Shown here piece after piece: positions 13,255-23,336 of a stretch of DNA of 64,000 bases. This DNA comes from Bugula neritina (lineage: Eukaryota > Bryozoa > Gymnolaemata > Cheilostomatida > Bugulidae). Made by a program: the position numbers and the translations under genes. The DNA is taken from assembly GCA_964035545.1 (NCBI GenBank), contig OZ037770.1, forward strand, positions 12,656,642-12,720,641. Direction: 5' to 3'. How positions within the stretch are numbered: position 1 is the first letter of the stretch; every line of letters begins with the position of its first letter. The notes below the pieces were generated by a model. It worked only from the letters and a program-made list of their open reading frames with translations. It made no database searches and was not told where the DNA came from.

Positions 13255-14628
13255 ATGGCTGTGTGGATAGTGAATGTTTTGTTTTTCAAGCATTGCATTT
13301 ACCTAATGATATACTCTCTGTTTCGTTGCTGCCAGTTGATCTCCTGGTGGCTGACAGGAGTTCAGAGTCACCTGAAGAGCTGCTGGAATGGAGAGAATTT
13401 TGAGTTGTCCGCTCAGCTACTCAGAGTTTGGATTAAATCAACAGGAAAGATAATAAATGTTAACTTACGACATCACTTCCTGTCTACTCACGTGAGGTTT
13501 GTTCATCCAACTTATGCTCTACAGAAACACATCACATTAATGACAGTAACTGACAAAGAAGCTATCTTCACTATCTCTGATGAGAACGAAGATGTATTTA
13601 ATGTCAGAAAATGGCCATTTCTGTTTTTGGCTCAACTACCAACAGCCAAATATCTACTCATCATGCCTATAAGTTCCATGGTCAAACTTGGTGAAGAGTT
13701 GGGAGACCCAAAAGCTAAAGTAATATGGATTTACCACACTGCAAGATGTGGATCCACAGCTCTGTCTCAGGTCTTCAATTCTCTACCAGATGTTGTGTCA
13801 ATATCTGAACCAAACTGCCAGCTTTCTTTAGATTTAACTCTTAAAAAGAAGCGCCTTCTGCAGAATGACATGTTGACTAATTCAACTTACTATCAGAGAG
13901 TTTACCAAAACAGTGTCCGACTCTTATTAAAGCCAAGTCAAAAAGAAGCCAATGTCTTTGCTGTAAAATCACATGCATACATGTCAAAGATAGACCTTCA
14001 ACTAATACCTAAGTTGTTTCCACAATTTTCCGGAGTCTTTATGTACCGGAACATCAAAGAGCAGATTACGTCTCTGTACAGAGTCATCAAAGGTGGTGAC
14101 CTACACGCCGAAGTTTCCTTAGCAATAGCGAGACATTCACTTCTTTCATTGCTTTTACCAAACGTTCTACCGACGGCACTGTCACATGTCAGTTGCAATA
14201 ATGTTGACCATGTTTGTTGGCTGTACAGAAAAGAGAACATAACAAAGAGCGACATTTTTATCATTGCGGTCATACAACTTGCTGAAGCATGTTTTCATTA
14301 CAGAGAAGGAGTAGCTGAGGGTCTACCAGTCGTAGCAGTTAAATACGAACATCTTAAAGAAGATAAGTTAAAGTTTTTTAAAACATTGTTTAGTCATGTG
14401 GGATTAGAGCTGACCTCAGAAAGAATAAAGTTGATAGATGAAGCGTTAGCTGAGGACAGTCAGAAAGGAAGTATAATTGATCAGGATTCACTCATGGATA
14501 AACGAATAAGCATCAGCAGCAGAATGATAGCAAATGCTAACAATTATTTGACCTTTTATGAACTGCCTAACTGGGGTGATAGTTTGAACTTGCCTAGTAC
14601 GATTAGTGGGAAAATTCACACTGAATAG
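13255..14628 (+). CDS. Sulfotransferase-like type II membrane protein ST2 (altered P-loop)
   Basis: Intronless, 457 residues; the start MAVWIVNV matches the paralogues and lies in AGTCATGG. Hydrophobic anchor at about residues 5-32, then WWLTGVQSHLKSC. The P-loop at 161-172 reads HTARCGSTALSQ: the Gly found in all six other copies is Ala here. A 3'-PSB-like segment FMYRNIKEQITSLYR is at 262-276. The C-terminal half differs strongly from ST1 and ST3-ST7 and ends in an extra SGKIHTE tail. The frame is intact, so the gene looks expressed or recently so; whether the Gly-to-Ala change lowers PAPS binding is not known. A possible poly(A) signal AATAAA lies near 14827. Confidence 0.75.
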   Translation: MAVWIVNVLFFKHCIYLMIYSLFRCCQLISWWLTGVQSHLKSCWNGENFELSAQLLRVWIKSTGKIINVNLRHHFLSTHVRFVHPTYALQKHITLMTVTDKEAIFTISDENEDVFNVRKWPFLFLAQLPTAKYLLIMPISSMVKLGEELGDPKAKVIWIYHTARCGSTALSQVFNSLPDVVSISEPNCQLSLDLTLKKKRLLQNDMLTNSTYYQRVYQNSVRLLLKPSQKEANVFAVKSHAYMSKIDLQLIPKLFPQFSGVFMYRNIKEQITSLYRVIKGGDLHAEVSLAIARHSLLSLLLPNVLPTALSHVSCNNVDHVCWLYRKENITKSDIFIIAVIQLAEACFHYREGVAEGLPVVAVKYEHLKEDKLKFFKTLFSHVGLELTSERIKLIDEALAEDSQKGSIIDQDSLMDKRISISSRMIANANNYLTFYELPNWGDSLNLPSTISGKIHTE

Positions 14629-15400
14629 CTTTTATGAAAAATCATTTTGAATAATTCATATGTACTGAATAATTATGTTTTCTTAGAATACTCTGTTAGC
14701 CGCTTTATAAATGTATAATTCAAAAATTGTGTATAAGAAACTTTAAATACTAATTAGATCAAATGCATTTTGGTTGAAAGCATAACCGTAAAATGAGACT
14801 GCATTCACAAAGGTTCTTCAATAATCAATAAAATTATTTAGCCTTTTCAGAATAATATATCATATTGATATATTATAATAATAGCAAAATATAAACATAT
14901 AATGCTTTTTCAAAAACACATTACCATGTATATATATCAAATGTCTTGTAAGATATTTTTATACAAACATTGTCACCTGTTGAACTTTGACCGTTATTAG
15001 TTTCCTTAAATTGGTAAAGCTTAATTACGTATCACATTGCAAATTTATTTTCACATAAAATGTCTATAATTACTATATGCTATGAGCTACATAGAAAACT
15101 TTTTCATCGTCTTAAATTAAAAAAAAATCAGTTAACTTCATGTTCTGGCATATACAATATTTTAATTACACATGCACTCCTCCAGATTCTGGTAAAACCA
15201 AACCATACGTAGTATGTTCATCACATAAAGATGACAACTCTAATTTACAGAGCAGACTGTACACGAATATCTTTAATTAGCCCTTGATCTTCTGCCATGT
15301 GCACACATTTAATTTAACCACAACTATTTTACTAGCTCTCCGTGTGTAAAAGGCACTTGAGGTTATCATTGATAAAGTGATGAAAATATTATAGTTATGT
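14629..15400. other. ST2 3' flank and spacer shared with the ST repeat unit
   Basis: AT-rich 3' flank of ST2. From about 15120 it becomes the spacer that also stands upstream of ST4, ST5 and ST6 (reverse-complement match to about 32000-32260 and to 50250-50480). No gene seen. Confidence 0.6.
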
Positions 15401-15599
15401 AACAAACACGTGATTACACCACATATTACATCATTTAGTAGCCCATCAATCACTTGTCATACCGTGTCACTATTTGCATGTTTGATGGTGCAAAATAATC
15501 CAGGTTAGCAGTTAACTGATAAGCAAACACTGGAACACTGCAGATTCATATCACATCATAACTGTATTGCATCTCAGTAGTTCCTATAACTTGCGCACC
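15401..15599 (+). promoter_or_regulatory. Conserved ST promoter block (ST3 copy)
   Basis: The block just upstream of ST3 is repeated almost unchanged upstream of ST4, ST5 and ST6. It contains a CACGTG E-box (15407-15412) and an octamer ATTTGCAT (15472-15479) about 120 bp before the start codon. The octamer is a known POU-factor site and CACGTG a known bHLH site. Because the copies are recent duplicates, conservation alone does not prove function. Confidence 0.45.
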
Positions 15600-16958
15600 A
15601 TGGCTATGTGGACTATAAACGTTTCGTTTGTGAAACACTGCATCTATCTGGTAATATACTCTCTGTTTCGTTGCTGCCAGTTGGTCTCCTGGTGGCTGAC
15701 CGGAGTTCAGAGTCATTTGAAGAGCTGCCGGAATGGAAAGAATTATGAGTCATCTGCTCAGCTACTCAAAGTTTGGAAGAATTCTGTAGGAAGAATAATG
15801 AATATTAACCTACGACATCACTTCCTGTCCACTCACATGAAGTTTGTTCATCCAATTTATGCTCTACAGAAACACATCACATTAATGACAGTAACTGATA
15901 CAGAAGCTATTTTCAGTATTAGTGACTCGGATGAAGATGTTCTTGATGTTAGAAAGTACCCTTTTTTGTGTCTAATACAGCCGATAAAAACAAGATATCT
16001 TCTCATCATGCCCATAAGTTCCATGATAAAACTTGGTGAAGAGTTGGGAGACCCAAAAGCTAAAGTGATTTGGATTTACCACACTGGAAGATGTGGATCC
16101 ACAGCTATGTCTCAGGTCTTCAATTCTCTACCAGATGTTGTGTCAATATCTGAACCGTTGTGTTTATTCTCCTTAGAAATGGCGTTTAAAGAAAAGAGTT
16201 TGGGGAAAAAGGAAGTAGCTTATTTCAACTCAAAGAATTATCAAACAATATATAAAAACGCTGTCAGATTGATATTAAAACCGTATAAGAAAGAAGCCAA
16301 TATCTTTGCCGTTAAGTCCCAAGCATATATGTCAAAAATTGACCTTCAGCTGATACCAAAACTGTTTCCAGAGTTCTGTGAAATTTTCATGTACCGCGGC
16401 ATAAAAGAGCAAATTATCTCTATGTATAAACCAACCAGAGGTAGTCATCTACAAGGTGAAATCTCTTTAGCAGTTGCCAACAACCGTCTACTCTCCCGTC
16501 TTCTACCACCAGTCTATCCATCTACCGTACTTTTCGTCAGCTGTAGCAATCAACAGCATTTCAAATGGGTGTTCAAAAAAGAAAACTTGCTCAAGAGTGA
16601 TGATTTCATCGTTGCTGTCATTCAGTTCGCCGAGGCGTGTTTTCATTACAAAGAAATGGTAGCTAAAGGTTCATCAGTAGTGGCAGTTAAGTACGAACAT
16701 CTCCGAGATGACAATGCCAAATTCTTTGAAGTTTTATTCAATCACGTAGGAATGGAGCTGACAGCAGAGAGAAAAAGGTTGATAGACAAGGCTTTAAGCG
16801 AAGACAGTCAAAAAGGTACAATCCTTGACAGAAAACGAATAGAAAATAGAAAGATAGAGATTACGTCTGCAATGATAGATAGTGCGAATGATTATCTGAA
16901 TTACTACGGCTTGCCGAATTGGGGTGAACATTTGACCCTCCCTAACACTATCAGTTAA
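15600..16958 (+). CDS. Sulfotransferase-like type II membrane protein ST3
   Basis: Intronless, about 452 residues from the CACCATGG start at 15600, which matches the paralogues; an upstream in-frame Met (15567) would add 11 residues (HLSSSYNLRT...). Anchor helix (TINVSFVKHCIYLVIYSLF), WWLTGVQSHLKSC, P-loop HTGRCGSTAMSQ, ISEPLC, and FMYRGIKEQIISMYK in the 3'-PSB position. Near-identical to ST4, ST5 and ST6. Predicted Golgi-type PAPS-dependent sulfotransferase, acceptor unknown. Its downstream flank carries a SINE and then the TIR transposon at 18158, whereas its close paralogues face the opposite way or lie beyond the proposed inversion. Confidence 0.75.
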   Translation: MAMWTINVSFVKHCIYLVIYSLFRCCQLVSWWLTGVQSHLKSCRNGKNYESSAQLLKVWKNSVGRIMNINLRHHFLSTHMKFVHPIYALQKHITLMTVTDTEAIFSISDSDEDVLDVRKYPFLCLIQPIKTRYLLIMPISSMIKLGEELGDPKAKVIWIYHTGRCGSTAMSQVFNSLPDVVSISEPLCLFSLEMAFKEKSLGKKEVAYFNSKNYQTIYKNAVRLILKPYKKEANIFAVKSQAYMSKIDLQLIPKLFPEFCEIFMYRGIKEQIISMYKPTRGSHLQGEISLAVANNRLLSRLLPPVYPSTVLFVSCSNQQHFKWVFKKENLLKSDDFIVAVIQFAEACFHYKEMVAKGSSVVAVKYEHLRDDNAKFFEVLFNHVGMELTAERKRLIDKALSEDSQKGTILDRKRIENRKIEITSAMIDSANDYLNYYGLPNWGEHLTLPNTIS

Positions 16959-17827
16959 AAATGACCTTGAATAATCATGCCAATTTCTTATGTAATAGGA
17001 CCATATTATAGTCATCTTTTCAAAGACCAAATTAATGTGTGCCATACTTGATATAAAAAGATTTTTACGATGATTTAATATGCAAATAGGCTATGATAAA
17101 TACAGGCTGTAGTCTGATAAAACAGATAAAATAAATTTTCTATTATATTCATAGTATATCTGTCTAGAATAATTTAGTGTTCAGATTTTTCAAGTAGAAA
17201 CATAAATTTCTATAATGCACTCTATAAACTAAACTGAAAATCTGCTATGCAAGGATTAAGGCTTCTAATTATTGTAACTATAATATTTGATTCAAAATTT
17301 TTTTTGATTTTTTTTAACATAATGCTCAATAAGTATTTTAAATATTTTAAATAATACTATGTAACACTGCAATGATTAACATGTAGTAAATATTAAATAT
17401 AAAATTGAAGTCTTTAGAACCAGAAATCTGCTAATAAGTCACATTTTAATGTTTTTAAAGGAGAATTTACTGCAACGACAATTTAGCATATGTAACAACA
17501 TGATGCAAACTCTCATATAGCTTTCAATGCATATCTATTGTTTTAATTGATATATAATTAGTTGTATCTATTTTTCAAATCATAAAGTAAAGCAGCAGAC
17601 AACATATTTTGATTGGCTGGCAATCACAGCACAACTTTTATTGGACATAGTTATTACTTGCTTGTGGCACTTTCGACCTTGAAACTGAAGTAGTATAACT
17701 GTATTGCTTTCATCAGATAAAACAAGCTGCAGCTTATCATGTTAATATCAAATATCACTTATAATTATAGGATGACATGTTTAAGTTTGTTGCATAACAG
17801 TATTAGGTTAACTTTTGTTTTGCACAG
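16959..17827. other. ST3 3' flank (shared ST repeat unit)
   Basis: Non-coding flank that matches, in reverse complement, 34640-35486 (below ST4) and 47795-48663 (below ST5), and directly 59163-60049 (below ST6). It has AATAAA-type sequences after the stop. No other gene seen. Confidence 0.7.
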
Positions 17828-18047
17828 TTATAAAAACTCACAGCAAGTTTATAGTAGTTTTCATTGTAAGAAACCCCAGATAGAAAGAGTTTGTGTTAAA
17901 GCGGTCTAAGGACTTATTTTAGATGAGGCACAGGAGCAATTATGGCTGGGTGCTCTTCCTAACATCACCAATGGCCTTTGTGTGGGCTCGAACCCATTAC
18001 TTCATACTTACTAGGCAAACACTCTAACCCCTAGACCACAGCTGCTC
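17828..18047 (-). mobile_element. tRNA-derived SINE (ST3 copy)
   Basis: About 220 bp. On the minus strand the head has a box-A-like TAGGGGTTAGAGTG and a box-B-like GGGTTCGAGCCC, followed by an unrelated body. It is flanked by a target duplication, CTTTTGTTTTGCACAG on the left (17812-17827) and CTTTGTTTTGCACAG on the right (18048 on), as expected for LINE-driven insertion. The same insertion is present in the ST4, ST5 and ST6/ST7 units, so it predates the duplications. Confidence 0.75.
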
Positions 18048-18157
18048 CTTTGTTTTGCACAGCTATAGACTGAGTTCTATTGGGGAATGATCACTGATGA
18101 AAAACATCTGTGTAGTTGTATTATATGATGAGGAATGAGTTAGGTGAAATTGTTTAT

Positions 18158-19347
18158 TAGTGGGGGTGCCAACATGCAAAAATGGGCGGGTGGAGCACAT
18201 CAATACTAACCTTTGTTGCTATATATCACTGCAAAGCCAACATTCTACTGATCTCAGATCTGCAAGTACCTTCTTTGTATCTGGGGGGGTTCTCTCGTGA
18301 GAGGGGTGGATATACAGGGGTTCAGCATTTTTCAAGGGGGGACTATGGAACTCTAAATATTTAATTCTCTGAGTAGTTTAAGTTTGACATTAAAAATATT
18401 TTTAAGGAATGTTGTACACATATGAAACTTTCTTTAACAAAAGTTTGGGCCAAAAATAAAAAAGTGGGCGGAGCCTATAATATGACAAACTACTTTTTTG
18501 CATATACCGGATATTCTCTAAACTGCTACTTTTCTGTTCTAGCATTTAGAATGTTGATTTTTGGTATGAAAATACTCTATTGTGTTCTAATAATGCTCTC
18601 CGATTTTCATTACGTTCTGAACTATATAACATCTTTCCCAACCATGACAAATAAAAAACATAAAACGGGAGTTATCTCCTCCGTTAAAAATTATTGCATT
18701 TCTACCCAATAATATTGCTCTTTGTTGATAGGAACAACATCAGCATGATAAAAATGTATTCTTAGTGTATTTATATTAGCTTATTGACTTATTTTGAATC
18801 ATTGATTACGATCAATACTATTGAGTAATAATATTCAATATTTACTGTATAAATTGAGTGTCAGCAATAATTAACAGGCCACTAATATTCGATTTTTTTA
18901 TCCATAAGTATAGTAACATAAAATATGGTTCATAAAAAAGTAATATTATGATTTCAGCATCACAAGCAATTACTATGCTCTTTTATATCAGATATTGGTA
19001 GACATTTGTAATTGTATTTATTTATAAATAAGATAGTATTTAAAATTTTAATTTACAATAGATCAAGCTTTATTACAAAGTTTTGTTATCTCTAGCGTTT
19101 ATATACCAAATTAAATATATTATAATTCTTCATCAGAACTGTGTTTGTTGCCATCATCATCATAATCAGGCTCTTTGTTTGAAAAAGAAGACTGGCCACT
19201 TTCGTTGTTGCAATCGAAACATTCACATAAACCACAGCATTTCATCACCAGGCGCTTGCATTTGCATGCCTTACTCTTACAGCCTGCTTTTTTGCATTTA
19301 CATGCTGTTAAAATCACATCTGCGTTGCTCTCAAAATCATATTTTAT
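18158..19347 (+). repeat. Left inverted arm of transposon copy 1
   Basis: Reverse complement of 22146-23336 with few differences. It includes the true 3' end of the minus-strand gene (CXC cysteine cluster and acidic tail, 19120-19347). Confidence 0.85.
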
Positions 19348-22145
19348 TGGAGTCAAGTTAGTATCCTAACCATGGTCAAAAATTGGCTGATGAAGTAAAA
19401 TAGGTGTAAAAGAAAGTTGCCAAAGTGTAACTTGATAATTGGCTTGTTTCACGTGATATTCTAGGGAATTCCTACTAGGTGGTAGCTGTGCTTCACTGGA
19501 GACATTTTTTAAAGCCAATATTTTATATCTTGCTTCAGTGATATTATCATAGGCACCATATAGGTTGGAGACAAATCATTCACACTCTAAGTATGTTTCT
19601 TCTGATACTGGAGGCCAATCATTAGAACCTAAAGACAGATTATAGCTTTCTTTTTCAAGTACCTCCAAAGCACGCTTTTTAGATATTCGGAAGATAGAAC
19701 TTACTGAGTCACAACCTGTAAGTGCATGGAGTGATAATAGATTCTTGAGAACTTTTTGTAGATTTTTTTGGCTGATTCAAAAAGAGACATATATCTTCTG
19801 TGACTCCCCATTCTAACGAAGATTACTACATCTTTATTAGCCTGCTCAGTTAAAACATTACTAAGATGATGTTAAGGGCAATAATAGCAACATCGGTATC
19901 TACTGATCTTATTACTACCAAATCGTAGTCACTTAGTGCATCAGCTGCATGAAGGATTAATTTCAAGTCTGCTTCATCATGATTGCATTTCAATTTGTTA
20001 CAATTTTAACGATAATGGTTTTGCAGAACACAGACTTCTTTGGCGCTACACACTAAAAATGTACCCGCTGGAATTTTCTCAATATGTCTACTCCATGCAC
20101 CTTCACTATGTAATCTACCAACTCATTTTTGTTGTGAATATTGCTCAGAAAAGCACTCCAGTTTTTAGGAATAGGCAGGTTGTTATGAATAATGGAAATA
20201 GAGCACATCTATTGGGCACCCCGTCTAATACGCTCTTGTGCTTTAATTGATGTTTCAGAATACACGTCAAACACTACATCAACCCTTGTATATCCTTTGC
20301 CACATTCAAGAAATATTTCCAACATCTTCAGAGCATAGCTATAAAAAGTGCCTGATGTTTTTGTCGAGTGAAGTATGCACATACCATCAATAATGATCGA
20401 TTTGTTGGTGGACAGTTGACTATCATCATTGGAGACCCTGTTTCCAAGATATTTCTGTTCCAAAATATGCATTAGTTGCAATTTGCATGTTTTTCTCATC
20501 TGTCCGTTTTCAGTAAATAGAGCAAGAGGAATGGCACCAATTTCTTTCTCTAGAACTGTATGCAAATCTTTGGCACTTTTGGCACTTATGAGAAGTTTAG
20601 CAAACGATATTTTAGGAACATTTGGTTTAATGGCTGGTTGAAGTGATTTAGCCACCAAGTCAAAGGAAGGGATTTTAAGCCGGTGAATAGCAGTGTAAAA
20701 TGGTTTTATTGTATTCAAAAGTCTACCTTGAAAAAACTTTTGAGCCATTTCTCCTCCCTGAGCCATAGCAGTCACTATTGACAAGAAGGTCTCCGCATCG
20801 GGACTTACTCCAGTAGCAATATTAATAAGTTCAGTTGAAGTATTGCTAAACAACTTAACATCAAACTGCTGCAATGTAAAAAGAATTGCTTGTGTATCAA
20901 TCTCATCCGTCATAGTTGTAATGATTGTGTTTTCCTTGTGTATTGTTGATGACTGTGAGGCCATTTGGCAAAAATCCTTTTGCAAAGAAAGCAGTTGGGC
21001 TCTGATATGACTAGTTAAGAACCATTTTGTCCGAGCTTCTTCATGGTTGCTAATGCCAATAATGCCTCCAGATGTTTTACTGTCTCGGTTCAAAGTTTGC
21101 TCCAAGACTTGATCTGGAACCATACCTGCAATTTTTTTCCCTGTCCTGCATACGGTGAATGAACCCTTTGCAAACATTCCATAAACTTCTGGAGCAGATT
21201 CAGGCAAATTTAGCATATCAATAAGGTATATAGGTAGCCACCTTGAGTAGTTTGTGCAATCATACGCAAAAAATACTGGTAGCATTGCCTGCATACTGTC
21301 CAAATATAATTGCCAGTTGCCACTACGCTCAGCTCGAATAAATCCCAACATGGCTTCTACTGCATGAAGGTAGGAATTCCAGAACATTGAAAGGTTAGAT
21401 TTTAATTTAGTATCATAATCAAACTTTTTTATAGCAGTAGCAACTTTATCTGCAACAGTGGTCCATTCACGCAAGTTATCGTCAATAGAAATACGTATTA
21501 TGAGACTCTAATGGGTCAAACTGATCATTTTATTGAAGCCATTCCGAAGAGATTTTAGTTTCTGCCTTGATATTGCCTCATACAAAATCTTGTGTGCCCG
21601 TACACCTCTGTTATAATGCTTACCACATAGCACCTGTTTCACTGTAACTACAGAAACTGTGTACAAGAACTTGGGCGAGGCCACTTGATTTTACCATTTT
21701 GCCAAGTGCTGCCATGTAATTCATCAAGATATGAAAACCGCCCATTCGAATTATTGTGTTTGAAAATTCAGTTGGTTTGTTCCATTGAATCTCTTTGGCC
21801 ATCTTGTAGATAGCTTGGTCAAATGTAAATACTGAATGTTTCTGATTTAAAACTTTCATAGTTTTCTTTAGCTGCAGAAGGATTGTATAAATTGTTGATG
21901 GATCTGTTGATGGTGCATTAATCATTGGGCAATACCCAATGACTGATCTTTTATTATCTTCTGTGGCAACCAAATTTCTTACATTAAAGCTACTTCAGCT
22001 GGGGCAGTTATGTATAGAAGGACTTATATCCAATTGAAATAGTTCGATTGGGGCAAGTCTTGCCAATAGCCATGCTGTATTTAGATTACATGAATCCTCA
22101 AGTGACTTTTTCATATTCAGCAATGTCTCTTGACTAAGTTTTGTG
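19120..22145 (-). pseudogene. Transposon-borne FEN1/XPG-like nuclease with C-terminal CXC cluster (decayed)
   Basis: Minus-strand gene of about 1000 codons broken by several stops and frameshifts. Readable pieces in order: LSQETLLNMKKSLEDSCNLN (before 21995); 21973-21620 (IGYCPMINAPSTDPSTIYT, FDQAIYKMAKEIQWNKP); 21474-20209 (FWNSYLHAVEAMLGFIRAE, FFAYDCTNYSRWLPIYLIDM); then SIIIDGMCILHS, VVFDVYSETSIKAQERIRRG, HDEADLKLILHA, SVDTDVAIIAL, LHALTGCDSVSS and CKCKKAGCKSKACKC. It belongs to the large invertebrate family of uncharacterised 'ALTGCDT' proteins (established from recall of such proteins). I infer a PIN/FEN1 fold: the five acidic motifs follow the FEN1/XPG order (IDG, FDV, EAD, DTD, GCD). 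The end is a tesmin/TSO1-like CXC cluster. Not a functional gene in this copy. Confidence 0.7.
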
Positions 22146-23336
22146 ATAAAATATGATTTTGAGAGCAACGCAGATGTGATTTTAACAGCATGTAAATGCA
22201 AAAAAGCAGGCTGTAAGAGTAAGGCATGCAAATGCAAGCGCCTGGTGATGAAATGCTGTAGTTTATGTGAATGTTTCGATTGCAACAACGAAAGTGGCCA
22301 GTCTTCTTTTTCAAACAAAGAGCCTGATTATGATGATGATGGCAACAAACACAGTTCTGATGAAGAATTATAATATATTTAATTTGGTATATAAACGCTA
22401 GAGATAACAAAACTTTGTAATAAAGCTTGATCTATTGTAAATTAAAATTTTAAATACTATCTTATTTATAAATAAATACAATTACAAATGTCTACCAATA
22501 TCTGATATAAAAGAGCATAGTAATTGCTTGTGATGCTGAAATCATAATATTACTTTTTTATGAACCATATTTTATGTTACTATACCTATGGATAAAAAAA
22601 TCGAATATTAGTGGCCTGTTAATTATTGCTGACACTCAATTTATACAGTAAATATTGAATATTATTACTCAATAGTATTGATCGTAATCAATGATTCAAA
22701 ATAAGTCAATAAGCTAATATAAATACACTAAGAATACATTTTTATCATGCTGATGTTGTTCCTATCAACAAAGAGCAATATTATTGGGTAGAGATGCAAT
22801 AATTTTTAACGGAGGAGATAACTCCCGTTTTATGTTTTTTTATTTGTCATGGTTGGGAAAGATGTTATATAGTTCAGAACGTAATGAAAATCGGAGAGCA
22901 TTATTAGAACACAATAGAGTATTTTCATACCAAAAATCAACATTCTAAATGCTAGAACAGAAAAGTAGCAGTTTAGAAAATATCCGGTATATGCAAAAAA
23001 GTAGTTTGTCATATTATAGGCTCCGCCCACTTTTTTATTTTTGGCCCAAACTTTTGTTAGAGAAAGTTTCATATGTGTACAACATTCCTTGAAAATATTT
23101 TTAATGTCAAACTTAAACTACTCAGAGAATTAAATATTTAGAGTTCCATAGTCCCCCCTTGAAAAATGCTGAACCCCTGTATATCCACCCCTCTCATGAG
23201 AGAACCCCCCCTGATACAAAAAAGGTACTTGCAGATCTGAGATCAGTAGAATGTTGGCTTTGCAGTGATATATAGCAACAAAGGTTAGTATTGATGTGCT
23301 CCACCCGCCCATTTTTGCATGTTGGCACCCCCACTA
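22146..23336 (-). repeat. Right inverted arm of transposon copy 1
   Basis: Inverted copy of 18158-19347. It carries a second copy of the CXC-cluster codons (22143-22373, plus strand) facing the gene's own 5' end, so the gene terminus is present at both ends of the element. Confidence 0.85.

Larger units (their letters stand above)
18158..23336. mobile_element. 5.2-kb DNA transposon with 1.2-kb inverted arms (copy 1)
   Basis: The ends are perfect inverted TAGTGGGGGTGCC / GGCACCCCCACTA. The inverted arms run 18158-19347 and 22146-23336, and the interior carries one decayed minus-strand gene. The left flank ends ...GTTTAT, the same site where copy 2 (52560-54899) is inserted with an ATA duplication. 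The homologous site is empty in the ST4 unit (about 34312) and the ST6/ST7 unit (about 60378). The right flank (AAGAGTATATAAAC) is unrelated to the expected ST-unit sequence, so this side has been rearranged exactly at the TIR end. A 3-bp duplication fits PIF/Harbinger, Academ or an unnamed superfamily; the coded protein is not a Harbinger transposase. Confidence 0.8.

Noticed and set aside
22143-22373. Separate 76-aa cysteine-rich gene
   Set aside because: It is the inverted-arm copy of the transposon gene's C-terminus; there is no independent start or promoter evidence.
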